DNA of 18,195 nt, from contig RBNI01002543.1 in assembly GCA_003990745.1 (NCBI GenBank), positions 1 to 18,195 of the forward strand, given 5' to 3'. Shown here one piece after another: positions 7,183-16,852 of the stretch (its first letter is position 1; the number at the start of each line of letters is the position of its first letter). A program made the translations under genes and the position numbers. This stretch comes from Jimgerdemannia flammicorona. Taxonomy: Eukaryota; Mucoromycota; Endogonomycetes; Endogonales; Endogonaceae. The notes beneath the pieces are model-generated. The model was not told the DNA's origin. It searched no databases and saw nothing but the letters and a program-made list of their open reading frames with translations.

Positions 7183-8735
7183 GGCAAAAAGGACACACTC
7201 AATACTAGTGACCCTGGACCAAAGATTACCCACATCAACAAGCTACAACTTAAGAAATTAGCCAAGAGATGCTCTCTCTTTGCTATCTCCATCTGTCCAT
7301 CCAAAGGAGAACCCGAGAACTCCGAAGAAGACTTTTCCAGAGTTGACAGCCGTGTCAGACCACTACTCCAGAAATTCCAAGACATATTCCTGAAGAAACT
7401 CCTAAAAGGCCTACCTCCCAAATGAGCAGTAGACCATACCATCAAGACTATTCCAGATACCAAGCCAGCCTTCAAGTCAATCTACCACATGTCTCCGAGA
7501 GAAATTGATGCCCTCAAGAAAGAAATTGATGAACTACTGGAACAAGGATTCATCAGACCTAGTGTATCACCCTATGGTGCACCAGTCCTCTTTGTTGTCA
7601 AGAAAGGAGGAGACCTGCAAATGTGCATTGATTACTGCAACCTCAATGAACAGACCATCAAGAACTGTTGCCCACTATCCAGAATCGACGAAATATTTGA
7701 TAGGCTTACCAACCTACAATTCATGAGCTCTTTTGACCTGCAAAATGGTTACTGGCAAATTGCTATGAAAGAAGAAGACATCTATAAGACAGCCTTCCAA
7801 ACTCGCTATGGATATTTCAAATTCCTAGTTATACCCTTTGGCTTAACTAAGCTCCTGCAACCTTCCAGACACTGATGAATACCATTCTGCACTCATACCT
7901 GGACAAATTTGTTGTTGTCTACATTGATGACATCCTAGTCTTCAGCAAAACCCTGGAGGAACATCTTGAATACCTTAAACTAGTACTACTGAAACTCCAA
8001 GAAAACCGACTCTTCGCAAAACTCAGCAAGTGCAAATTTCTCCTGAAAGAAATCCAATTCCTTGGACACATCGTCACGCCAAATGGAATCAAAGTGGACC
8101 CCAGCAAAATCTCCACAATCAAGAATTGTCCCAGACCCAAGAAGCTGAAAGACCTCCAGTCATTTCTGGGATTAGCCAAAATTGCCACTGCCCTTACCAA
8201 AATGACCAAGCATAGCAAGAAAGAAGAATAACCCTGGACCATGAAACAAGAGAAAGACTTCAACAATCTTGCAAATTGGGGACCCAAACAAGATATAACC
8301 TTTCAAGCATTAAAAGATGCCTTGATAACCACTCCAGTACTCCAAGCAGCAAATCCTGCCCTACCATATGAAGTTACCACTGATGCCTCTGACCTAGCTC
8401 TTGGAGCAGTACTCATGCAAGAAGGACACCCTGTGGCCTATCACTCCCGCAAGTTCAATGATGCCGAAATCAACTACGCAACCCACAAGAAGGAAATGTT
8501 AGCCATCATAGACACTCTGATCAAATGGCAACCATACCTAGAAGGAGTATACTTCACTATATTGACTGACCATAAGTTATTAGTCAACATCAAGACCCAG
8601 GCTACTCTTTCTCAAAAACAAGCCAGATGGATAAAAGTCCTTACCAACTTCAACTATGAAATCCAGTACTGCCCTGGCAAGGAAAACATTATTGCCGATG
8701 CAATCTCCAGACCACCCATTGAAGAAGTTATCTAA
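7183..8735 (+). pseudogene. Reverse transcriptase and RNase H domains of pol
   Basis: The RT fingers and palm run from about 7489, with the first catalytic Asp in SSFDLQNGYW (7735-7737) and the YIDD box at 7920-7931. A one-base deletion between 7850 and 7851, within the conserved GLTNAPATFQ region, moves the frame from that of gag to the next one. After FLGLA (about 8176) the sequence runs straight into KIATALTKMTK; about ten residues normally found there (the NYYRRFI-type segment) are missing without a frame change. RNase H follows after a stop at 8229-8231. It keeps TDASD (Asp 8382-8384), Glu 8493-8495 and TDH (Asp 8568-8570), and it ends near the stop at 8733-8735. Together these would copy element RNA into DNA, but this copy cannot encode a full enzyme. 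Confidence 0.88.
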
Positions 8736-10643
8736 ACTCTCACCATGGTTACAAACTCCATCATGGAACAAATTATCACAGCATGTGCTGATGATAAGAA
8801 AGCTCAAGCACTCTGAGAAATCCTGAACAGTGATGATGCTAACAAGCATACCCGATACAATCAATATCAACTCAAGGACAATGCTATCTACTACAAGAAC
8901 AGATTGTATGTTCTAAACAACTGAGACCTCCAAAGGACTATCCTATTCGAATGTCATAATGCCCCTATAGCTGGACACTTAGGATTTGATAAATGCTATG
9001 AAGTTATCTCCTAAAACTTCTATTGGCCCCACATGGCAGATCAGCTAAAGACCTACATCACTTCCTGTGATGCCTGCCAATGCAACAAGTCCTCAACACT
9101 AGCAAAACCCAGTCTACTCCACCCTATCCCAGTACCATCCGCTAATTGGGAACAAGTCTCTATGGACTTCATTGTACAACTACCCCGAACCAAGAATGGG
9201 AAAGATGCAATTGTTGTCTTTGTGGACTATCTCAGCAAACAAGCTCACTTTGTACCTACCACCACCACTGCGATAGCACCAGATATAGCTACACTCTTGT
9301 TTGACAATATCTTTTGCTATCATGGTCTTCCCAAGATCATTGTTAGTGATCGAGATCCGAAATTCACCAGCCATTTTTGGAAAGCCCTCCATGCATACCT
9401 TGGGACAAAACTTGTACTATCTATAGCCTTCTACCCCAAAACTGATGGTCAAACTGAAAGAATGAACCGAATCCTGGAACAAATGCTAAGAAACTATGTT
9501 TCCTACAGATAAGATGATTGGCACGAACACCTCACTGCAGTTGAGTTTGCCTATAACAATAGCAAGCAAGCCTCTCTTGGAATGACCCCATTCTTCGCCA
9601 ACACTGGACAAAATCCAAACACTCCTCTGACACTCATCTGAACTACTGAAGAACCCTCTACAGTTGAAGCTGTTGAAGAATTCTTACTCTGAATGTATAA
9701 CCTAAGCCAGATCACAATTGAGAATTTATCGTAAGCTCAAGAACAACAGTCACAGTATGTTAACCAACATCACCAAGAAGAAACCTTTGATATTGAAGAA
9801 AAAGTTCTATTAGACATCTGAGGATACCGAGTTGATAACCTCAAGCATAGACCATCTATAAAGCTGAACAGCAAGTTCATTGGACCATTTGAAGTCATTT
9901 CACAAGTCTCTCTGACCTCCTACAAATTGGTGCTATCGGACACCATTAAAATTCACCCAGTCTTTAATGTATAATGTCTCAAGTGATACAATGATAACGA
10001 TGACGAACTATTCCCAAACCGAACTACAGAACCACCTATACCTGTCATTATTAATGACCAGGAAGAATAAGAAGTTGAACAAATCCTCAACAAATGTAGC
10101 CTGAAGAACCACCCTGAGTATCTCATTAAATGGAAAGATTATCTGATCCATGATGCATATGGGAACCCAAGACCAATCTCCAGAATGATACTGACTTAGT
10201 TCAGGAATATGATTCCTTGAACAACTAAAATCTGAACACTCCTGTATCTATCAGCTCATACTATATATTATACTCTCCTGAACACTATAATTATCATGAA
10301 CAAAAAACCAAGAACTCAGCAAGTCAAGAATACCAACTCTCTAGAAAAATAGCAAAACTAAAAGCCAGCCTATTCTCCCTGTACCACTGGTGGGAAACGA
10401 GGCATAGACATTTAAGAAGATTCCTTAGAAGAAATTCTCTAGCAGTGAATGACGTCAGAATCACTTCCGGCACATGGCATTGAACACATGACCCTTTAAT
10501 GTGTGAATCTAATGTATTAGGCAACTGTACTATGAGCATGTCACTTTCTGGAAAAATGGACTTTACCGGACTTTTGACCTCCCAAATAGTGTAACAACAC
10601 TAGAACTAAATTAGAAGGCCCCAATGAGGACGTCGAAAGCTAA
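8736..10643 (+). pseudogene. Integrase, chromodomain and Pol C-terminal extension
   Basis: In the frame of RNase H, the integrase zinc-binding HHCC is complete (His 8955-8957 and 8976-8978; Cys 9066-9068 and 9075-9077). The catalytic triad is Asp 9165-9167, Asp 9348-9350 and Glu 9456-9458, with the classic 35 residues between the last two. Stops interrupt at 8814, 8922, 9012, 9510 and later. A chromodomain begins with EVEQIL (10071-10088) and YLIKWKDY; a frame change near 10158 puts its WEP motif (10160-10168) in another frame, ending at TAA 10226-10228. That frame stays open to 10592-10594 except for one TGA at 10481. The original frame ends in EGPNEDVES and TAA at 10641-10643, abutting the polypurine tract, and copy 1 has the same ending, so Pol probably ran to this point. 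Chromodomains guide related elements to modified chromatin. Confidence 0.85.
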
Positions 10644-10654
10644 GAAGGGGAGAG
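10642..10654 (+). other. Polypurine tract of copy 2
   Basis: AAGAAGGGGAGAG lies one base before the 3' LTR start (TGTAAGCGC at 10656) and is identical to the tract of copy 1. Confidence 0.85.
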
Positions 10655-10655
10655 T

Positions 10656-12217
10656 TGTAAGCGCACAATCTCCAAGCCATAGAAATTACATGTCACCCTC
10701 TTAATAAGCCACTGAAATTGCATGCGACCTCTGAACAAATCTGGAAATCACCTGTGCGATCATGAAGCTGAGTCAAACAGAAGTCATAGCATACAAAGCT
10801 GAGTCAATATGAAGTCATGGAATACAAGGTTCACACAAACGGAATCTTACCAATCAAGAATAGATGTATATATACTAAGTCCCAAGATGCATCGAAATAG
10901 AGAACTAAAACAAATAATAACCACAACTTCCAAATATACAAACATGACCACTGAGATCTATAACCGCATCCGCGTTGATATTTGGAATGCCATTGTCAAC
11001 CAAGCCACACCCCCTCTGCCCCTCATGAATATCTATAGCCTAGCACCCCTCTACTTTGTGGAAGCCTGATGGAACACCCTGAATATGCTTAACGAGGCCC
11101 ACCGGATTGGACAAATCTCAAGCTACTACCAGATCGGCCGCCTCCTGGAAGATATGGTCGAACACCACCAGGATACAGACATTACCCAGATGTCTCAACA
11201 CCAGAAGCTCATCACCCGAAAACACCGAGAACTCTTCTATGAGTACAGCACCTTTATCCCCTGTCTCCGAGTTACTACCAGCGAAATGGTTGCTACCCTG
11301 TCCTATGGCCAAATCGATGACATGACACAAGAACTCAACCACAAGTATCTCGAGTATGTTGAAACCACAGACAGAACCTTCCCGCACCCCAATGACCACA
11401 TCCTGCAAATGCCCTAAGTTGGATATGCTATGAAGGACATCTACGATATAATCTACTTTGATGAGGATGAAGCAGAAGACAATGATCCCTCTGACGCTGA
11501 CATGACCTCAAGCCAAGGATCTCTACCAACCCTAATCACACTGCCAATCTTGCCAATGAACTTATAATAGTTTATAACCACATATGAGACTTATTGGGAC
11601 AATGACCACTGGCACGAATACCAACCTGCATTTACTCCTGATTACTTCAACTACAATGAAAAGACCAAAGAATACAACCTGTACCTTCAGACAACCCTCG
11701 AAGTTGAACCAACCACTCTACCACCCGAGTACGAGCAACATGAACCACAGCCGCCAGCTTACTACAACTCCATGACTCATAGTGCTGTAACCTATAGAAG
11801 GTATGCAGACAGTGAATCCGATGAAAGTGAAAATGATGTACCACTTCTTTGCCCACCAACACCTTATTCAGTATATGAGACAGATGATGCTATCCTGTGG
11901 GATGGAGATGAAGTTCCAATATATTATTACCTTAACCAATAAGGAGAAGTAATCTGCAAACCACTCTTCCTAGATGACTACTTCTTCAGAGATGATGTCA
12001 TTGATGGTAATGTTATCGAAGACTATCCAGACAGTACCTAAACCTATAAATAGCTTAGCAGTCATAGTATAGTTAGATTAGCCTTATACGATGTGACTGT
12101 GAACTGACTCAGCAGTCAGACGATCTCTTGACATGTCAGATCACACTTATACTACGTGACTACATTCTGACTCAGCAAAGTACTTAGTGCTATATCCATA
12201 TCTAGCATAGTCCAGAT
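10656..12217 (+). repeat. 3' LTR of copy 2, first part (most of U3)
   Basis: It matches LTR-A positions 1-1562 (2104-3665) with no length change in the coding part and mainly transition differences. For example, 60 bases compared at 2641 and 11183 differ at three places, all transitions. The match stops exactly after CCAGAT, where an LTR in the opposite direction begins. The second part is at 14282-14622. Confidence 0.88.
10809..12041 (+). pseudogene. U3-embedded ORF of the 3' LTR, degenerate
   Basis: This is the collinear copy of the U3 reading frame, again exactly 1233 nt from ATG to TAA (12039-12041). Stops occur at 11067-11069 (codon CAA in the 5' LTR copy), at 11415-11417, twice around 11565-11571 and at 11940-11942. 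The first two positions of disruption in the 5' copy (2776, 3058) are intact here as CAA and TGG, so the two copies were inactivated independently. The PPEY and PPAY motifs and both acidic clusters are kept. As part of a 3' LTR, it would be read on the element's main transcript. Confidence 0.65.
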
Positions 12218-14281
12218 TGTAAGAGGGTTGCTTTTTAGGGTAACCATTACGTAGTCCTAGAAGGGTTTTCTAGAAGTTCTGGATATTCTAGAAGACCGTT
12301 TTCTTATGGTCAAGATCAATTTCGTATGGAGTATGTCCTCTACGCTTATTGATTTCAAGATCGGGTTGATGTCTCAACCAAAGTCCTCTTTCGGACTAGT
12401 TCTGGATGTTCAGGATTTTCCGTATTTCAGGAAGTTCAAGAAACTAAGACTGGCTTAGTTGAATTGGCGTATCGCTGCAGACCATACCCAATTAGGAAAT
12501 TTCGTGATGGGGTTAGGAGTAGGACCTAACGGGGAGCGGATTTACTTAAGGGTGGTTTGTGGGTTATTAAATAGGTTTATTTGCTATTCATGATATTGCT
12601 ATACTAGGAGTAGTTGTATGAAGGGATATTGTGGGGAAGTGCTCAGGAGTTGTGTTCAGATTGTTCAGGTCTGAGATTCTGAGGTCTGGGAGAGGGGGTA
12701 TTTATACTAGTGAGGGGCTATCTGGGCTATGCTAGACATGGATATAGCACTAAGTGCTTTGCTGAGTCAGAATGCAGTCATGTAGTACAAGTGTGATCTG
12801 ACATGTCAAGAGATCGTCTGACTGCTGAGTCAGTTCACAGTCACGTCGTACAAGGCTAATCTAACTATACTATGACTGCTAATCTATTTATAGGTTTACA
12901 CACTGTCTGGGTAGTCTTCGATGACATCACCATTGATTGTATTATCTCTGAAGAAATAGTCGTCTAGGAAGAGTGGTTCATGGATTACTTCTCCTTGTTG
13001 GCTGAGGTAATAATACATTGGGACTTCATCTCTATCCCACAGGATAGCATCGTCTGTCTTGTATGCTGGATAAGATATTGGTGGGCGAAGGAGGGGTATA
13101 TTGTCTTCGCTTTCATCAGATTCACTGTCTATATACCTTCTATAGGTTACAGTACTATGAGTAGCAGGGTTGTAGTAAGCTGGCGGCTGTAGTTCATGTT
13201 GCTCATACTCAGGTGGTAGAGTTGTTGGTTCAATCTCGAGAGTTATCTGAAGGTACAGGTTGTGTTCTCCGGTCTCTTCGTTGTAGTTGAAGTAATCAGG
13301 GGTAAATGCAGGTTGGTATTCATGCCAGTGGTCATTGTCCCAATAAGTCTCGTATGTGGTTATGAACTGTTGTAAGTTCATCAGCAAGGTTGGTGGTGTG
13401 ATTAGGGTTGGTAGAGATTCTTGGCTTGAGGTCATATCAGCGTCAGAGGGATCATTATCTTCTGCTTCGTCTTCATCAAAGTTGATTATATCATAGACAT
13501 CCTTCATGGCATATCCAACTTGGAGCATTTGTAGGATGTGGTTGTCAGGGTGCGGGAAGATTCTGTCGGTAGTCTGAACATACTCGAGATACTTGTGGTT
13601 GAGTTCTTGTATCATGTCATCGATTTGGCCGTAGGACAGAGTAGCAACCATTTCGCTGGTAGTAACTCGGAGGCAGGGAATAAAGGTGCTATACTCATAG
13701 AAGAGTTCTTGGTATTTGTGGGCGATGAGCTTCTGGTGTTGAGACATCTGAGTAATGTCTATATCATGGTGGTATTCAACCATGTCTTCCAGGAGACGGC
13801 CGATCTGATAGTAGCTTGAGATTTGTCCGATCTGGTGGACCTCGTTAAGCATGTTCAGGGTATTCTATCAGGCTTCTATGAAGTAGAGGGGTGTGAGGCT
13901 ATGGATATTCATAAGGGGCAGAGGAGGTGTGGCTCGGTTGACAATGGCATTCCAAATATCAGCGCGGATGTAGTTATAGATCTCGGTGGTCATATTTGTG
14001 TGTTTGGAAGTTGTGGTTGTTATTTGTTTTAGCTCTCTGTTTTGACATGTCTTGGGGCTTGGTATATATGCATCTGTTCTTGATTGGTAAGATTTCGTTT
14101 ATGTGAACCTTGTATTCTGTGACTTCATATTGACTCAGCTTTGTGTACTGTGACTTCTGTTTGACTCAGCTTTGTGATTGCACAGGTGATTTCCAGATTT
14201 GTTCAGAGGTAACGTGCAATTTCAGTGGCTTGTTAAGAGGGTGACGTATAATTTCTGTGGCTTGAAGGTTGTGTGCTTACA
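12218..14281 (-). mobile_element. Complete inverted solo LTR-A (2064 bp) inside the 3' LTR
   Basis: Read on the minus strand it starts TGTAAGCACACAACC at 14281 and ends GCAACCCTCTTACA at 12218, so both LTR termini are present with no element interior. It retains the TATA box (12699-12706), AATAAA (12577-12582), all four TGASTCA sites and the least damaged U3 reading frame. The bases to the left (CCAGAT) and right (AAACT) do not form a target-site duplication, and 161 bp of the host LTR (equivalent to 3666-3826) are absent at the junction. Simple insertion followed by LTR-LTR recombination does not explain this alone. Confidence 0.85.
12896..14128 (-). pseudogene. U3-embedded ORF of the inverted LTR, best-preserved copy
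   Basis: The frame spans exactly 1233 nt as in the other two LTRs (ATG at 14128-14126, stop at 12898-12896). The distal 318 codons from an internal ATG (13852) are uninterrupted, including the acidic run, PPEY, PPAY and the serine-acidic cluster. Upstream, a TAA replaces a CAA about ten codons in, and two adjacent stops precede the internal ATG where the 5' LTR has codons for Gln-Trp. Those codons differ among copies (CAA, TGA) in a way that fits an ancestral CGA lost in both directions. Whether the 318-residue form is made is unknown; no promoter specific to it is visible apart from the bZIP-type sites upstream. No known family is recognised. Confidence 0.65.
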
Positions 14282-14622
14282 AAACTACTCTTAAGTAAAT
14301 CTGCTCCCCATTAGGTCCCACTCCTAACCCTATTATGAAATTTCCTAATTGGGTATTGTCTGCAGCGATATGCCAATTCAACTAAGCTGGTCTTAGTTTC
14401 TTGAACTTCCTGAAATATAGAAAATCCTGAATATCCAGAACTAGTTTAAAAAAGAACTTTAATTGAGATGTCAACCCAATCTTGAAATCAATAAGTATAG
14501 AGGATGTACTCCATATGAAATTGATCTTGACTATAAGAAAACAGTCTTCTAGAATATCCAGAACTTCCAGAAAACCCTTCTAGAACTATGTAATGGTTAC
14601 CCTAAAAAGCAACCCTCTTATA
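14282..14622 (+). repeat. 3' LTR of copy 2, second part (end of R and U5)
   Basis: It resumes the LTR at the equivalent of 3827 (AAACTACTCTTAAG against AAACCACTCTTAAG) and ends ...CTCTTATA, one transition from the expected CTCTTACA. With 10656-12217 it makes a broken 3' LTR that lacks the TATA box and the probable transcript start. Confidence 0.85.
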
Positions 14623-14757
14623 GAATGTTTAAAAAAACTAACTCCTCAAGAACTGGTCAATGAAATAGAATCTTATAAGAGAGAAGTTGCTTGGTTAAAA
14701 ATCCAGTTAGAAAAATCAAATTCTCAACAGAGTACTCAAATTGAGGTTAAAAAGTGA
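14623..14757 (+). pseudogene. Orphan coding-like fragment flanking the retrotransposon
   Basis: From the base after the LTR, one frame reads 44 codons to a TGA at 14755-14757: ECLKKLTPQELVNEIE and onward, rich in Leu, Lys, Glu and Gln with coiled-coil-like spacing. The codon pattern looks like real coding sequence in an otherwise AT-rich region. No upstream part is found on the far side of the element, so it is a remnant of unknown origin. It could also be chance. Confidence 0.3.
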
Positions 14758-15664
14758 CCTTGATTGAAAATAAGAAAGTAATTTAAAGAAAATTGAATAA
14801 AATTCTTTAGACCTGATACCCAGTGGTATCAAATGTTCACTTTGTCTGGTTTTGTTGCAGTATGCCCTATTTATTAGATTTTTTTTTTACAATTTTCATA
14901 ATAAATTAAGTTCAAAAAAAAAAATTAAAATTAAAATTAAAATTAAAAATTAAAAAAAAAAATAAAGTCAAATATAACTAATATATACTAAATTATATTT
15001 TATAATATCTTCTCATATGCTGTCCTTAGTATTCTAATCTAATCAAAATTTAACCTTTAATATATTTGTTAGATATTTATAACTAATGCTCTCAATGAGA
15101 TGGATATATTAATCAATGCATTGATTGACCAGCTTAAGCTTTGGGATTTTCAAGAGACTGGAAACTACTGATACCAATAAAGAATCCTAAGAAAAAAGAA
15201 TAAATTATAGGCCAACTAACTGAATGAACTCGATCCAGATAACAATAGAAGGGATTCTAGCAATGCATTCTGCTTGGAGAAATTGTAGCATTGATCTTTT
15301 CTTTAGATTGCACACTTTGTTTCTGTTTTTGACATCGTATATCTTGTACACGATTTCTGCTGCATTGCACTTAAAAATAAAAAATAAAATACGTTTGATA
15401 ATTAAACTGACATAGGATCATCCGGCAAAAATGGAACAAGCAACTCGGCCAATGGTAGAGTCTACTAGATTACAAAAGTGCAAGCAATATGTGGAATATG
15501 TGGCTTTTCCACGAACTAGTTGCACACGGCGCGTTCACTCTTAATTGACGTGTGGGTTACACAGTGGTGGTCGGTCTTTTATGAATGTGTTGGTCATCTA
15601 GATCCTTCAGAGTACAATACTTTAATACCGCCAAAAAACCTTTCTCGAGGAACACTCATAGACG
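14758..15664. other. AT-rich intergenic region upstream of the mannosyltransferase gene
   Basis: I see no gene here. It contains a 16-base perfect hairpin (GATACC-CAGT-GGTATC, 14815-14830), a low-complexity A-rich tract of TTAAAA-type units (14914-14967) and AT-rich DNA to about 15410. From 15420 the base composition becomes balanced, marking host promoter DNA; no clear TATA box is seen in the last 100 bases before the gene. Confidence 0.5.
14914..14967. repeat. Low-complexity TTAAAA-type tract
   Basis: Runs of A are interrupted by TT every four to six bases, giving repeated TTAAAA units. This is simple-sequence DNA with no coding content. Confidence 0.8.
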
Positions 15665-16852
15665 ATGTTTAACACAAGCGTATATGAGAAGACCTCGCGG
15701 GTCTTCTCGAGCAACGTTAGACTGAGCAAGCGGTTTCTCGTCGCCATCTTGTCTGCGATCTGTATTGCAGTGATCTACATCGCCCTTTTGAGTCCGAGTA
15801 GTCGCGGTTGGGAGTCTCAGTGTACGGATAATCGTTGGACAACAACAAACCCAGCAGAGATGGAAGCGGCTTTTCTAGTCCCTAGTCAATTCACGTTCCT
15901 CAATCTCAACACTCTCAACGCAACCACCCACCCGAAAGAAAGAAGGGAACATATCCTGATTCTTACACCTCTCAAGAATGCTTCTCCGTATCTCGGACGT
16001 CACTTTGAGTTGCTTGATCGCTTATCTTATCCGAAGGAGCTCATCTCCATCGCGTTTCTTGTCTCCGACACTACCGACGATACTGTTCAAATGCTCAAAG
16101 AATACGCCGACATTTTCCTCAACCGCCCTAACCACGCGGATCGCTTCCATCGCATCCAAGTTTTCGAAAAAGACTTCCATTATGAACTGCCGGAGGACAA
16201 ACGCCACACATATGCGTTACAACCCCTTAGGCGTTCTGTAATGGCCCGCTCTCGTAATTATTTGCTGAATACCGCCCTCAACGAGGAGCACTCGTGGGTA
16301 CTGTGGCTTGATGTGGACATTGTTGATTATCCGGAGACCGTCTTGGAGGATCTGATGAGCGTGAACGTCGACGTCGTGGTGCCCAACTGTCTATTGAAGC
16401 GCGAAGACGGTCAATTCTGGGGTTATGACAAAAACAATTGGCAAGAGACGGAGGAGTCTCTCGCCCTCCAGAAAGATCTTGATCCTGACTTCGTTTTTCT
16501 CGAAGGTATGAACGACTATTTGTGTCATATTGCCAACAATTAGGTAGCTATGAAGCTCACATTTCATTTAAACTTTGCTTCGTCAGGCTATTGGGAATTC
16601 GTCACGCACCGTTTGCTCTTGATCGATATGCCTACCCATTTGGGAAAATTCGCGAAGTTCCCACTGGATGGTGTCGGTGGTACCTTTACGCTTGTGAAAG
16701 CCCAAGTTCATCGCGAAGGTGCCAATTTCCCTGCCTACCCATTTCAGCATCAAATGGAAACCGAAGGCTTTGCCAAAATGGCTAAAGCCATGGGATTCGG
16801 TGTGTATGGCCTGCCAGGTTATATGGTCTACCATACTACCAACTCATCTTAG
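15665..16852 (+). CDS. ANP1/MNN9/VAN1-family alpha-mannosyltransferase (GT62), two exons
   Basis: Exons 15665-16505 and 16587-16852 encode 368 residues. An in-frame TAG at 15659-15661 fixes the start to this ATG. A short basic cytosolic tail is followed by a membrane anchor (about residues 24-43), so it is a type II Golgi protein. The catalytic domain starts at HILILTPLKNA (96-106), then RRSVMARSRNYLL (189-201), WLDVDI with the metal-binding DVD (216-218), NNWQE, and in exon 2 DGVGG (about 308-312), ETEGFAKMAK and GLPGYMVYH. In yeast, family members form the M-Pol I and M-Pol II complexes that extend the alpha-1,6-mannan backbone of N-glycans in the cis-Golgi. Motifs are complete and the length is near that of the yeast proteins (slightly short C-terminus), so it is probably functional. 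Exon 2's tail looks Mnn9/Van1-like; I cannot name the exact paralogue. No link to the neighbouring retroelements is seen apart from proximity. Confidence 0.92.
16506..16586 (+). other. Spliceosomal intron of the mannosyltransferase gene
   Basis: GTATGA...CAG, 81 bp, phase 1. Removal joins Glu-Gly to Tyr-Trp-Glu and restores the family reading frame between LEG and the DGVGG region. Without splicing, a TAG at 16541-16543 would end the protein. A branch-like GCTCACA lies about 30 bases before the acceptor. Confidence 0.88.

Larger units (their letters stand above)
2104..14622 (+). mobile_element. Ty3/gypsy chromodomain LTR retrotransposon (copy 2), degenerate, with nested LTR
   Basis: The element has two LTRs with matching termini, a PBS region, gag, dUTPase, PR, RT, RNase H, IN and chromodomain in that order, and a polypurine tract. 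RT before integrase and the terminal chromodomain place it in the Ty3/gypsy chromovirus group. Without the nested 2064-bp LTR, and with an intact 3' LTR, it would be about 10.6 kb. No target-site duplication is seen: the five bases before 2104 are CTTCT and those after 14622 are GAATG. The left flank is copy 1 interior but the right flank is not, so at least one side has been rearranged. Many in-frame stops and several indels make it non-functional. Confidence 0.9.

Noticed and set aside
7053..7475. 140-codon minus-strand frame opposite the protease linker
   Set aside because: Antisense shadow of the protease and linker; the sense strand matches known retroelement domains.
7919..8287. 122-codon minus-strand frame opposite RT
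   Set aside because: Antisense shadow of the RT YIDD region.
14815..14830. GATACC-CAGT-GGTATC hairpin containing TGGTATC, which recalls a copia-type PBS
   Set aside because: There is no LTR end beside it and no element interior around it; a 6-bp stem is expected by chance in this much sequence.
15978..16241. Alternative frames inside the mannosyltransferase exon 1
   Set aside because: They overlap a well-supported conserved coding exon in another frame and show no family features.
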